This document shows positions 39,239 to 51,545 of a DNA stretch of 64,000 bases, piece after piece. The position numbers and the translations under genes were made by a program. The stretch is taken from positions 423,501-487,500 of the forward strand of contig NW_026973710.1 of assembly GCF_035594125.1 (NCBI RefSeq), in the 5' to 3' direction. The notes beneath the pieces were generated by a model, which saw only the letters and a list, made by a program, of their open reading frames with translations, had not been told where the DNA came from and made no database searches. The stretch is from Scylla paramamosain (Eukaryota; Arthropoda; Malacostraca; Decapoda; Portunidae). How positions within the stretch are numbered: the first letter of the stretch is position 1; the number at the start of each line of letters is the position of its first letter.

Positions 39239-39945
39239 CTAACTATCCCTATTGGTCCATTCAGGCTTACCAGGAAAGACCTACAGTGAAGAAAACTTTG
39301 TTCTGCCCAGCAAATGTGTTTGAAAATCTTATTATTTTTACTGGATTCATAGTTTGTTCCCCTGTTTGTATGATAGTTTGTGAACTTCATGAAAACTCTC
39401 CTTTCGGTGAATTTGTAAGCGAATAGTCTTGTTGAGTTTGTAAAGTTCTGTGAATATGTGAGGCGGGAGGGAGTGTGGAGGTGTTTTTTGTACAGGCTTC
39501 TCCTACTCGACTCCTTCACTGCCAGAGCTGGTTCACTTATGTAATTCGGAAAGTAGAAAGGTTTTTGTTTTTAATACTATGTTCTTACTACTACAGTTGC
39601 TGGCATATTGTAGAAATTAAGGATATTTTCATTTCTATAGGTTTTCTGAAACAGCAAATTGCGTCAGGGTTGTGTCCCAGGTGACGTCTGGCAAGCACAG
39701 GAGCAGATGGCAAGAGAGGAAACGCTGGATTTCTTGCCAATGGTTTGTTTCCTTTGGGTGACAGTGGATCAGTTTACCTTCCCCTCCAGTAACGGATCAC
39801 TGTGTACCTCTGCTAATGGCTTCTCCTCTCCCTCCGAGCTGCGTCTTCCAATTGTCACTTGCCGGGCTTCATTTGTCACCATCCTTAACCATCCTTAACT
39901 ATCCCAAACTTCTCGATTTTCCGCCACTTCCTTTACACACATACA

Positions 39946-39948
<3 letters not shown>
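39238..39948. other. Unique sequence, no gene recognised
   Basis: Frames of 69-79 codons, none recognised. Confidence 0.45.

Positions 39949-40040
<92 letters not shown>
39949..40040. repeat. (TC)n microsatellite, 92 bp
   Basis: Pure CT dinucleotide. Confidence 0.98.
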
Positions 40041-40044
<4 letters not shown>

Positions 40045-41162
40045 CAGAAAAGTCACGGTCAGTCATGTGATTCAGCAATATTTTTAACACAGTAATGGTT
40101 ATTGGTATGTTATATCATGAAGATGATCTCAAGGGAACTGACGATTATTAAGTATACAATTAAGAGACTTTTCTAATTTTGGATACTTTTTTTATTTTTT
40201 ATCCTATAGGAATCATAAATTATTTTTGTCCTTCTTACACACTTACATAAAAATATGCTAGAAAAAATAGTATATTGTCGGATGTCTTGGCTCGCTTCCC
40301 TTCACGGTTGTGTAATAATGTCTTCTCTTCCAGGGAGTTGCTCATCCTGTCATTAACCTCTTTAATCTCTCCTCGAGGCTCCTCTGCTTAACCTCAATAT
40401 CCTCGTCGTTCTCATGTTCTTATGTCTCCGCGGATGTGCTGTGACGAGTTTTCCGTCTCGTATTAAAAAAGGTTCTCATTATCGTATATTTCAAAGCCTT
40501 ACATAACACATTGCTGACGTGTTTTCTCTTTACTATTAAGCCTTTTTCCACTTTTCTATAATTTATTTCCATTCGCCTTGATTTTCGTTACTTACCAAAA
40601 CTCGCGGAGCTACTGAGTTCGCTTTTCATTTCGTTCTTGTCTCAAAAAAATAAAATTGATATAATTTGTCAGACTATGCAGATACTTTAGTTTTGTCTTC
40701 TTTGTTTCAACAGTTTTCCTTCCAGTGCCTTTGTTCCAGGCAGCTGTGTGATAATTGCGACTAATTTCATCAATATCTCCGATGTGGATAACCTCGCACT
40801 CCCCCACTGCCTCCTGGCACGTCAGTCAAATACTTCACGGGAAGGCAAAGCACAAAGAAAGGTTAAGGGACGCACTCTGCTCTGCTTCTACCCAGGAACG
40901 CTAAATTTGTTGTTTGTACGGCAGAACAAAAACACAGATGTCTATTTTCATTAAAAGTTTGCGTCGTTGCTTCTCGCCAAAAATAGAAAATATTTTAACA
41001 TAATGGAATTTCTGTTACATGTCGGTGAAAAATAACATTTTAAATTTCTTATATTCTTATCGTGCATCTTGAAAACATAAGAAATCAATGAGTTCATATT
41101 ATCATTGCATAATAGGGAGAAAAATAAGTTGGCAGAGAGAAGGCCCCTTGAAAGGTTTAACA
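40041..41162. other. Unique AT-rich sequence, no gene recognised
   Basis: No frame above 70 codons and no transposon terminus identified. Confidence 0.5.
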
Positions 41163-41290
41163 ACGTAACATAAAGTAAGGAGCCTGCAAAAGGTCAGTCA
41201 GTCCACACAAGGCAGCTCTTGAGCACTTAATAAAGCTTACCACCTGCAATATTCATCCAGGAATTCATCTGACATCTTAAAGAAATCTAA
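41163..41290 (-). mobile_element. Possible LINE family B-related 3' end
   Basis: 'aacgtaacataaagtaaggagcctgcaaaaggtcagtcag' and 'cacaaggcagct' resemble the family B 3' UTR, but the coding end is too diverged to align with confidence. Confidence 0.35.
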
Positions 41291-41369
41291 TGACTATGGA
41301 CTTTAATGCACGATACTATTTGTACACAGTTCCTTACAACTTCCTTTATTTTCTTATGCTCTCATGCTC

Positions 41370-41560
41370 TTATATCAGAATTGTGCACCAGCTTTAAGAC
41401 CATATTCGTAAACACCCTTGCCAGCGTCCTGACTACTTCCAAACGTCCTGAAGTGCCACGGGTCTTTAAGGGTGTTTTCATGGTTGTAGTGGCAGATTAA
41501 CTACCTTCCTACATTATTAACAAGAGAAGCTCTCTGGAGAACCTGGCCTATCATCTCTGA
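41370..41560 (+). mobile_element. Dispersed repeat family C copy
   Basis: Shows 'cgggtctttaagggtgttttcatgg', 'acattattaacaagagaag' and 'aacctggcctatcatctctga', in family order. Confidence 0.65.
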
Positions 41561-41787
41561 ACACTGACTTTACTACACCAAGTGTAGTGTGGATCTCCCC
41601 ACCTTCACAGTCTAGATGTCACTGTGTATTCGCTCATTCTTTCCTTACACTTGTGCTTCAATGGGGCGGGTGATTGCTGCTGCTCAGTCTGTAGGGATGT
41701 GCTTCACTCCCTCTCTCCAAATACACGAGCATCTGCCAGGCAAATTGTGCCTACCTCTCATTCTCAGGTTTCGGAATATCTACTCTA

Positions 41788-41789
<2 letters not shown>
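41561..41789. other. Unique sequence, nothing recognised
   Basis: No feature identified. Confidence 0.5.
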
Positions 41790-42623
<834 letters not shown>

Positions 42624-42794
42624 AATCGTTTATCTTTAAAAAATCTTACTTTTTTATATTTTTGTTCCTCTTATGTTTATTTTTCTCAGTCTTTTACTGT
42701 TTTTTTTCAGATTCGATTGTTTTATTGTGTTATTTTCCATTTACTTGTTAGCACTTTTGGTTTTAAGATATTTCAAAATCGTGCTAGATTTTGT

Positions 42795-42882
<88 letters not shown>

Positions 42883-42953
42883 TAGTAGTAGTACTAGTAG
42901 TAGCAGTAGTAGCAACAGTTGTAGCAGTAGCAATGGCAGTGGTGGTAATGGTT

Positions 42954-42995
<42 letters not shown>

Positions 42996-43119
42996 ATAGT
43001 AGTAGTAACAGTAGCAGCAGTAGTAGTGGACCATACCTTTCACCCCTCTTCCCATAATACATAAAGTAAATAAGGTCAAGAAAATTAAAATTGAATTTGT
43101 ATGCATGGGAGATGGCTTC

Positions 43120-43178
<59 letters not shown>
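42795..43178. repeat. (GA)n, imperfect (AGT)n and (AC)n
   Basis: (GA)n at 42795-42879, imperfect AGT/AGC triplets at 42881-43026, (AC)n at 43122-43178. The (GA)n opposes the three upstream (CT)n tracts. Confidence 0.96.
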
Positions 43179-43180
<2 letters not shown>

Positions 43181-43244
43181 TTATGCTGCTGTAATATAAA
43201 TGTCTGTCCCGTGAGAATAATAATGATAGATTTGTCATAATACA

Positions 43245-43250
43245 TTTAAT
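43245..43250 (-). terminator. Candidate poly(A) signal ATTAAA for the 905-codon gene
   Basis: Complement reads ATTAAA about 450 bases past the stop codon, beyond the hairpin duplication. No nearer AATAAA was seen on that strand. Position alone makes it a candidate. Confidence 0.2.
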
Positions 43251-43348
43251 AATATCATCATATTTTCATATCATTATCATATCATATTTTCTGGCTTCCT
43301 CTCCCACAACCTTGTTCCTCAGTGGTGCATCACTCACTCACTTCTTCG

Positions 43349-43638
43349 TTAATAGATGGATCTTTTCTTTTTTTTTTTTTTTTTTTTTGGAATTATTTTC
43401 ATCGAGAAAATAATTCTAAAATAAGAAAGAATCGCTCAGTCTTGATCCTCAGCGGAGAGTCACTTAATGTTTAGGCGTCTTAATTAATCGATGTTAATAG
43501 ATGGATCTTTTTCTTTGTCTTTTTTCTTTTTTTGAAATAATTTTCATCGAGAAAATAATTTCAAAAAAAGAAAGAATCGCTCAGTCCTGATCCTCAGCGG
43601 AGAGTCACTCAATGTTTAGGCGTCTTAGTTAATCGATA
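43349..43638 (-). repeat. 145-bp tandem duplication, each unit with a stem-loop
   Basis: Units 43349-43493 and 43494-43638 share 'ttaatagatggatctttt', a T-rich run, a hairpin with loop ATCGA, 'agaaagaatcgctcagtc.tgatcctcagcggagagtcact' and 'atgtttaggcgtctta.ttaatcgat'. The hairpins are 43387-43400/43406-43419 (14 bp, one G-T pair) and 43527-43545/43551-43569 (19 bp, one mismatch). They lie 60-350 bases past the stop codon of the minus-strand gene, so could be in its 3' UTR. Confidence 0.9.
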
Positions 43639-43701
43639 GAAGATTTTGTTTTCGTTATTATCTTTGTCGCATTCACGAAGTTTGTCCTCAGTAAGAGTGA
43701 C

Positions 43702-46419
43702 TCAGCGGTGAGGGGCGCGCGAGCCGTGAACAAGGCTCCGCGCACCAGTCTGTTTCCGGGTACGCAGCCGCGTTCTGAGGGCCGCCACCTCTCGGGCCCA
43801 CCTCACTCGCGCGGGGCCTGGGGGTGGCGGCTGCGATTCCAGTACACTCAAATCCACCTCGGGTTTGTAATCAGCAGGGACGCTGCGGTGAGAGTCAATC
43901 TTACTGCGGACTGATTTCACATTTATCCTCTTGTAGCGCTTTTTCTTCTCTCCTGACGCTTTTCTGTTTCTTTTCAGGGAGAGCACGTTACGTTTGCGGC
44001 TACACGGCAATGTTTTCTTTCTCAAATCCATTTCCTTCTTTGCCTTCACTCTCGGCGTCATCTTCCTCACCGGTGTTGGCTCTTCAGCGTCCGTCTCCTT
44101 TTTAGTCTCATGGTCACCTTCCGTTGCAGTCTCTTCTTCAGCTGGACTCTTTTCCTCACTGTGAGCGTCTTCATAGTCTCCTTCCTGAACCATCTGCGTG
44201 TCAATCATTATTCCTGGTTCCTTGACCTTCAGTGAAACACATTCCCTCTCAGCATCTTCTTTGTCTTCCTGATCTGCCTCGTCTTTCTCTGGAGGGACGC
44301 TGTTCACCTCGTCAGCGTCCGTCTCCTCTTTTCCAGAGTCATGCTCATCATAGTCTTCCCAATCTTCAGTATTCTCTTTCTCTGGAGGGACGCTGTTCAC
44401 CTCGTCAGCGTCCGTCTCCTCCTTTCCAATGTCATGCTCATCATAGTCTTCCCATGCTTCTTTCTTTGGAGGGACGCTGTTCACCTCGTCAGCGTCCGTC
44501 TCCTCCTTTCCAGTGTCATGCTCATCATAGTCTTCCCAATCTTCAGTATTCTCTTTCTCTGGAGGAACGCTGTTCACCTCCTCAGCGTCCATCTCCTTTC
44601 CAAAGTCATGCTCATTATAGTCTTCCCATGCTTCTTTCCCTGGAGGGACGCTGTTCATCTCGTCAGCGTCCGTCTCCTCCTTTCCAATGTCATACTCATC
44701 ACAGTCTTCCCAGTCTTCAGTGTTCTCTTTCTCTGGAGGGACACAGTTCACCTCTTCAGTGTTCGTCTCCTGCTTTCCAATGTCATGCTCATCACAGTCT
44801 TCCCAATCATCAGTACACTCTTTCTCCGGAGGGACACAGTTCACCTCTTCAGTGTCCGTCTCCTGCTTTCCAGTGTCACGCTCATCATAGTCTTCCCAAT
44901 CATCAGTACACTCTTTCTCTGGAGGGACGCTGCTCAATTCTTCAGCGTCCATCTCCTTCTTTCCAGTCTCCTGCTCATTATAGTCTTCCCAAGCTTCAGT
45001 TTCCTTTCCTTCACGTGGACTCTCTTCCTCTCCTTTAGGATCTTCATCGTCTCCTTTCTGAACCAGCTGCATGTCACTCATTGTTCCTGGTTCCTTTTCC
45101 TTCTTTGTAATATCTCCTCTATCAGCGTGTTTCTCTTCTTCGTCTGTGTTCTTCTCTGCAGGGATGCCTTCCACATCACCAGTGTCCGTCTCCACTTTTT
45201 CTGTCTCATCTTCACCATAGTCTTCCCAAGCTGGGGCTTCCTCTTCTTCACCTGTATTCTTTTCATGACTTTTAAATTCATCCTCCTCTCCTTCCTGAAC
45301 TAACTGTACTTCACTCATTATTCCTTGGTCGTCTTCCTTCTTCCCATCTTGTTTTTCAGTATTGTCTTTCTCCTCCTTATCTCTGCTTTCTGTTTCAGAA
45401 GCGGCGTTTTCCACATCGACAGTGTTCGTCTCCTCCTTTTCATCTTTTCCCTCCCAAGCCGCAGTCTCCTTTCCTTCGACAGGATTTTTCTTCTCGCTCT
45501 CAATGGCTCGCTCGTCTTTTCCCTGAACCTGAACCATCTGTACTTTCTTGTCTAATTCTTCACGGTTCTTGGACGGCTGAGCTTCGCGAAGGACGGAACA
45601 AGATGCAGTGCTTTGCTGTTCGTTACGATTCATTGACGGCTGCAATTCCCGAAGGGCGGGACGAGATGCGGTGGCGTGCTGTTCCCGTGCAGCAGGAGCC
45701 TCTTTGTGGAATGGAGAGCAGCGACTTGCCGTCAAGTTGTTGGTTTGAACTGCAAGCATCGGGATTACTGGCGGTAACTTCACGACCTCTGGACGTGTTA
45801 AGATTTGGGCGGGCTCTTCTTTTTTCTCCTTAAAGCTGGTTAACAAAGAGGTCATGTAGTCGATCTTTTCCTTCTTTTCGTAATGTTCGCGTTTATCGCA
45901 CTCTCCTTTCTGTCGTGACGCGTGTCTGGTCTTTTTCTGAGGAGCGCGCTTCTCCTCGCCTCCTGATGCCGTCTTGTCCTTCGTAATGATCCGAAATCCT
46001 GATTCCGTAACGTAGAGGACGAATTGCTCCGCTTCTCTGTCCCGCATCTTGTCCAGGAAGGTTGTCAGGCGGGCGAAGAGGACTAGCTTCTTTCCTCGCC
46101 GCTGCGTGACTGACACCTTCACCGCCGCTTTGCCTGGCTTCCAGTACTCCTGGAACACCATGCCGTTCATGTACATGGCCGTCTCCAGCGACGTGTACTT
46201 CTGGAGACTGGCCTCGCTCTTCTGCTTGTTGAATTTAAACTTGGCCACCTTGTCGCAGCTCGGTGTGCGTGGCCAGCAGCAGCAGCACCAGCGAGGCGCT
46301 GGGGCGTCAAGGTGATGCAGGGACACCTTCACCTTGCGTGGGGGGCCGCGGAGAATGTCGCCATTCTCCACGACACACACGCCACGGATGTATTTCTCAA
46401 AGTTCCGTTGACCGTTCAT
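43702..46419 (-). CDS. Acidic W-E-D repeat protein, 905 aa, unknown function
   Basis: The only long frame not made of microsatellite, uninterrupted over 2718 bp. The ATG has A at -3; no earlier in-frame ATG follows the upstream stop. Residues 1-150 are mixed-composition, beta-strand-like and unrecognised (a Cys run 45-48; FVLYVTESGFRIITKD at 133-148). Residues 150-220 are Lys-rich. A 21-residue duplication (EQHATASRPALREL.. / EQQSTASCSVLREA..) is at 246-287. From 290 to 760 it is strongly acidic: four spaced Q-x-V-Q-x-G-x-x-x-(E/D) motifs (near 296, 372, 451, 742) and, from 476 to 712, eight units of 28-31 residues around (D/E)WED(Y/C)(D/N)E.D.GK. Residues 785-905 are basic with KKKRYKR-type clusters that could act as nuclear signals. 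No signal peptide or membrane segment is evident. Frame is kept through all repeat-length changes, which argues for translation. An upstream exon cannot be excluded. Confidence 0.75.
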   Translation of the reverse strand: MNGQRNFEKYIRGVCVVENGDILRGPPRKVKVSLHHLDAPAPRWCCCCWPRTPSCDKVAKFKFNKQKSEASLQKYTSLETAMYMNGMVFQEYWKPGKAAVKVSVTQRRGKKLVLFARLTTFLDKMRDREAEQFVLYVTESGFRIITKDKTASGGEEKRAPQKKTRHASRQKGECDKREHYEKKEKIDYMTSLLTSFKEKKEEPAQILTRPEVVKLPPVIPMLAVQTNNLTASRCSPFHKEAPAAREQHATASRPALRELQPSMNRNEQQSTASCSVLREAQPSKNREELDKKVQMVQVQGKDERAIESEKKNPVEGKETAAWEGKDEKEETNTVDVENAASETESRDKEEKDNTEKQDGKKEDDQGIMSEVQLVQEGEEDEFKSHEKNTGEEEEAPAWEDYGEDETEKVETDTGDVEGIPAEKNTDEEEKHADRGDITKKEKEPGTMSDMQLVQKGDDEDPKGEEESPREGKETEAWEDYNEQETGKKEMDAEELSSVPPEKECTDDWEDYDERDTGKQETDTEEVNCVPPEKECTDDWEDCDEHDIGKQETNTEEVNCVPPEKENTEDWEDCDEYDIGKEETDADEMNSVPPGKEAWEDYNEHDFGKEMDAEEVNSVPPEKENTEDWEDYDEHDTGKEETDADEVNSVPPKKEAWEDYDEHDIGKEETDADEVNSVPPEKENTEDWEDYDEHDSGKEETDADEVNSVPPEKDEADQEDKEDAERECVSLKVKEPGIMIDTQMVQEGDYEDAHSEEKSPAEEETATEGDHETKKETDAEEPTPVRKMTPRVKAKKEMDLRKKTLPCSRKRNVLSLKRNRKASGEKKKRYKRINVKSVRSKIDSHRSVPADYKPEVDLSVLESQPPPPGPARVRWAREVAALRTRLRTRKQTGARSLVHGSRAPHR
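44281..44994 (-). repeat. Eight in-frame coding repeats of 84-93 bp
   Basis: The conserved Trp codons fall at residues 477, 508, 539, 570, 598, 628, 656 and 687, spacings of 31, 31, 31, 28, 30, 28 and 31 codons. The last five units are nearly identical at DNA level, pointing to recent expansion or gene conversion. Confidence 0.93.
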
Positions 46420-46938
<519 letters not shown>

Positions 46939-47229
46939 CACTCTTAGGCATTCGTAAAGATGAAAACTTAAATTCTGGTTACCATACAGAAACAGAGAGG
47001 TGAGGTTTGCCCAGAGTGTGTGGTGTGTTGTGCAGCATTCGTCACCAGCTTTCTATTGAAGCACTAATGACCACACATTATACTGTGTGTGATCCCCACC
47101 TCACGTGTTGTGTGTCTGTCTGTGGCTGTACGTGTCGTCTTTCTTAAACAAACTGTGGTACAAAATAACATTATAAGATGTGTATGATTCTACAAGCACT
47201 GTATTAAAAGCTAATAAATTACTCAAATT
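46939..47229. other. Unique sequence, nothing recognised
   Basis: No frame or repeat identified. Confidence 0.5.
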
Positions 47230-47600
47230 TAAGAACATAATATAAGAAAATTGAGGAACCTGCAAGAAGCCATCAGGCCTACACGTGGCAGTCCCTGTAT
47301 GAAACATACCTACCTATTTCTTCCTATTATCTCTCATTATATTATTACTATCATATCATATTATCATCTATTATATATTTTTATTACATTATCCTCTTTC
47401 TGTTGTCCTTATTCCTAAATATATCTACACTTTTCTAAAGCTTCTGACAGAGCACTAACAACCTGATTACTGAGTCTATTCCATTCATCTACCACTGTAC
47501 GCGAGAACCAATTCCTTTCTATCTCTTTTTAAATCTAACTTTTTCAAGCCTGAACCTATCATTCCTGGTCCTATTGTAATTACTGATACTGAGAATTTTG
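47230..47600 (-). mobile_element. LINE family B, 5'-truncated copy
   Basis: Complement encodes ..RNWFSRTVVDEWNRLSNQVV with a stop and a probable 1-base indel just upstream, then the common 3' UTR with 'acgtgtaggcctgatggctt' and 'cttgcaggttcc'. The W-F-S-x-x-V-V-D-E-W-N-x-L motif is the C-terminal signature of CR1/Jockey-type reverse transcriptase ORFs. Confidence 0.72.
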
Positions 47601-47839
47601 CTTCCGTCACCCCTGTTGTTTACTTCCATTGATAAATATTTTCTGTTAAGTATTTATAGACACATGACATCTTGTTCTCGCGGTGCCTTGCTTATCTTCA
47701 CAGACAACACTTATCGTACTGGAGGTAATCATAACAGTTTAGTCTGCCAGCATTATCGCACAACCATTTTTGGGAGCTAGTCACTTGGTACTGGGGCGGA
47801 TGGTACCTAGGTCATATATGCCTCCCCCACTGACTCCCA
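47601..47839. other. Unique sequence, nothing recognised
   Basis: The 60-codon frame at 47598-47780 is unremarkable. Confidence 0.45.
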
Positions 47840-48350
47840 TCGATCCATCCATTCGTCTACCCACCCACCAACACATCCACTCATCCACCCACCCACTTAT
47901 CCATACAACCATTCAGCTTCTCATCCACCTACTGACCCACTCACCACACATCTATCCACACGCCTACCTACAGCACATTCATCCATCCTTCCATCTATCA
48001 GTCACCCTAGCTACTCACCCTTCCATCCACATATCAGTCCATCCACCCATTCATTTATCCACACATCAGTGCATCTACTTATCCACACACCCATTTACTC
48101 ACTCATGTATCCACCCAGCCAAATATCCATCCACACACCAACTCACCCACCCACCCATCCACGCATCCACTCACCCATCCATCTATCCATCCACACAATG
48201 ATTCACTCATCCACTCATCCACAAGTCAAACTGTATCAATAAGTATCTCGTGGGTGGGTGTGTGAGTCGATGAACAGAAGGATGGGGATCTGGCTGTGGG
48301 TGGATGGATGGATGTCAGTGGGTGGATATTGTTGAGTGGGTGAGTGGATG
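47840..48350. repeat. Degenerate (CATC/CACC)n with inverted continuation
   Basis: About 400 bp of CCATCCACCCA-type tetranucleotides (47840-48235) is followed by the complementary TGGATGGGTGG-type sequence at 48245-48350. A 143-codon His/Pro/Ser/Thr frame in the first part is a product of the repeat. Confidence 0.9.
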
Positions 48351-48471
48351 CGTTAGTGAACATTATATTAGTGTGTGCGGATCCCCATGGTGCCTTCATG
48401 AAGCTTGTAGTCTATACATACGAATCGAAAGACATTTTGTGAACGGAGTGGTTTGGATACCATCTCGAGAA

Positions 48472-48512
<41 letters not shown>
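48472..48512. repeat. (CG)n(GT)n alternating purine-pyrimidine run
   Basis: GC dinucleotides at 48472-48486 continue as GT to 48512, 41 bp of strict alternation. Confidence 0.97.
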
Positions 48513-48516
<4 letters not shown>

Positions 48517-48642
48517 GTTAGTTGTAAGTGTAAGCTCTTAATAGGCACCCTTTATCCTACTCCCTCTACTCTCCGTCCCTCCTTTTCTCTCCCTTTTCCT
48601 CCGTCCTTCCCTTGCCTTCAACTCCTTCCCTTCCTCTTTACC

Positions 48643-48644
<2 letters not shown>
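48513..48644. other. Pyrimidine-rich unique sequence
   Basis: CCTT/CTCC-rich, no feature recognised. Confidence 0.5.
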
Positions 48645-48715
<71 letters not shown>

Positions 48716-49024
48716 GCAGTGGTAGTTACAAGTCGCCTAAGAGTACAGGTAATCAAGGCGTGGGTACTAAAGGCGTTAGGTAACCTGCTTACTTAGGCAC
48801 GGCAGCAGTAGGCCTACGCTGAGGGCTACACTGGGTTACGTAATTAGTGCACCAGGGGGTTAATGTGCGGTGCGTAGGAACTTGTGGGCAGAGCAACACA
48901 AAGGAACACAAAGAATGAAACAAAAGAAAACAAAGGATGAAACAACAGCAGCAGACAGTTTGGTCCTTACGATATACTGAATGTGTTGATATAAAGAGGA
49001 TGAGAGATAGAGATAGAGAGAGAG

Positions 49025-49108
<84 letters not shown>

Positions 49109-49154
49109 TGACTTACACACCGCTGCTTCCTTTTACTATAATTCCAAGCTTAAG

Positions 49155-49217
<63 letters not shown>
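48645..49217. repeat. Three (GA)n tracts
   Basis: 48645-48712, 49015-49104 (90 bp) and 49159-49217, all in the same orientation; 300 bp of unique DNA lies after the first. Confidence 0.97.
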
Positions 49218-49220
<3 letters not shown>

Positions 49221-49224
49221 CTTT

Positions 49225-49362
49225 AAAAGAATATTAGAGAAACTTACTGATGGGGGATGGTAGATGGAAAAAAGGTACAGGCATATTTCCTACATGTACT
49301 GCCACGTGTAGGCCTGATGGCTTCTTGCAGCTTCCCTTACTTTCTCGTGTTCTTAAACTCAC
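49225..49362 (+). mobile_element. LINE family B 3' end, plus orientation
   Basis: Encodes ..LMGDGRWKK aligning with FMDGDNRWK of the 61-kb copy, followed by 'ctgccacgtgtaggcctgatggcttcttgcagcttccctta' style 3' UTR (49300-49355). Confidence 0.68.
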
Positions 49363-50078
<716 letters not shown>

Positions 50079-50189
50079 GACAGTGGAAAGTTGTTTAGTA
50101 CTGACATTTGGTACAAGTCTGCGTGATGAAAAGAAACCATTTCCTTCTTTGCACAACTTAAGAGCTACCTCGGATTCTGTTTAATATTG

Positions 50190-50307
50190 GCAAAAAAAAA
50201 TAAAATAGATAAATAAATGCAATAAATAAATAAACAAAAATAAATAAATAAACAAATAAAATAAAATAAAAACAAATAAATAAAAAGTCAATGAAATACT
50301 TTTTTTT

Positions 50308-50356
<49 letters not shown>
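50190..50356. repeat. (AAAT)-type A-rich stretch and (AC)n
   Basis: Imperfect AAAT/AAAAC tetranucleotides at 50190-50288; (AC)n at 50310-50356. Confidence 0.93.
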
Positions 50357-50358
<2 letters not shown>

Positions 50359-51309
50359 CTCAGGTCTCACCACTGGACACGCCACGCCTCGCGCCACCAG
50401 GAACACACACAATCCACCGTGCTGTATTTAACAACAAGTAAACCAAAGCTAAGAGCGCATGGTAGATAATTATAACGTTCCAGAATTTCTCCGACAAACA
50501 TAACTGTATACATCTCTCAATACTAAAGATATTTTCTCTTTAATTTCACTCAACAGCATTAAGTTTTCCAATCGTTTTCATTTACATAATTTTACGTGTC
50601 GCCCTCCAGCATGTTCTTACTGGGACCTGGAATACACACGTCGTTCTTTCACTACTCTGTATTACATAGTCTTTCACTGTAATTTTCCCGCCTGAGGACA
50701 CGTCAGCGTGGGAACACTGCCGAGTGATGTCGTTCGCTGGTTGGTCTTGTTCTGAAATACGTCAGCGACTTCACGTCATATTTCTATCAAAACTATAATT
50801 TAATTGCAAGAAAAAAGATTATTCCTATGCGAATGAACTAGTACCTTATAAACAACATCGGTTTGCTGCACGTTCCAGGTCAAGATGTGAAAACGGACAC
50901 TCACCAGGGAACGAAGGCAAGTCAGCAGCAGCGTTACTGTGTCCACAAAATTACCGTGACAGAGTTGATGACAAGAGTGTGAGTGAGGCTCAGTGAAATT
51001 ACGTGCTTCTGAATTACACTTCCTTTCTTTAGCCTTTCACAATTTCTTATTTATTTCAAACTTTTCATGCGAGTTCATCTTTCCTGTGAGATTTACTGAA
51101 CCACTGTCCACACACCACAATGGAGGACACGTCAGCTACCACTTGTTCGTCACAGCAGCGTCCACTCATTAACTACATACTCTACTGTTGGCTATAGTTT
51201 CCTTCCACTATTTTTATCCCTATTTTCAAGGCCCCTCCCATTCTCAGCTTCCTCCCACAGTCTCTAGGAAAAAAATGGTTTCCCACGTACGCTCATCCCT
51301 AAGCTGTAC
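50357..51309. other. Unique sequence, no gene recognised
   Basis: Nearly a kilobase free of microsatellites with no frame over 60 codons. Confidence 0.5.
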
Positions 51310-51545
51310 TTCCTGTCAATACAAAGGAATCTGAAACGTTCTTCACCGCACCTCCACTACATTCAAAAGGCTCTAGTTGAAATCACACTGGTTTTTAAGG
51401 GTGTTTTTACAATTCTAGTGATATATTAACAAGATTTCTACCCTATTAGCAAGAGAAACACTTAAGAACCCGGCTAATCATCTCTGTGGCCTTTGAAAAT
51501 AGTCGTGGTGAGAGAGCAAAGCGTGCCAAAAGCGGGCCAGAGTGT
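51310..51545 (+). mobile_element. Dispersed repeat family C, longest copy
   Basis: Contains every landmark: 'cgcacctccactacattcaaaaggctctag', 'tttttaagggtgtttttac', 'attagcaagagaaacacttaagaacccggctaatc' and 'ctctgtggcctttgaaaatagtcgtgg'. No frame is shared between copies, so the family is non-coding. Confidence 0.7.

Noticed and set aside
43368..43388. A21 on the gene's strand considered as the poly(A) of a retrocopy
   Set aside because: The second unit of the duplication has an ordinary A-rich stretch at the same place, so it is local expansion; no target duplication was found.
44232..45303. Plus-strand frames of 268 and 320 codons, the latter hydrophobic and repetitive like a membrane protein
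   Set aside because: They are the antisense of the acidic coding repeats on the minus strand; Asp/Glu codons read backwards give Leu/Val/Ile/Phe.
47770..48201. 143-codon His/Pro/Thr/Ser frame
   Set aside because: Degenerate tetranucleotide minisatellite.
47840..48235. Regularly spaced short repeats considered as a CRISPR-like array
   Set aside because: Units are degenerate 4-mers without constant repeat/unique spacer structure, and the DNA is eukaryotic.
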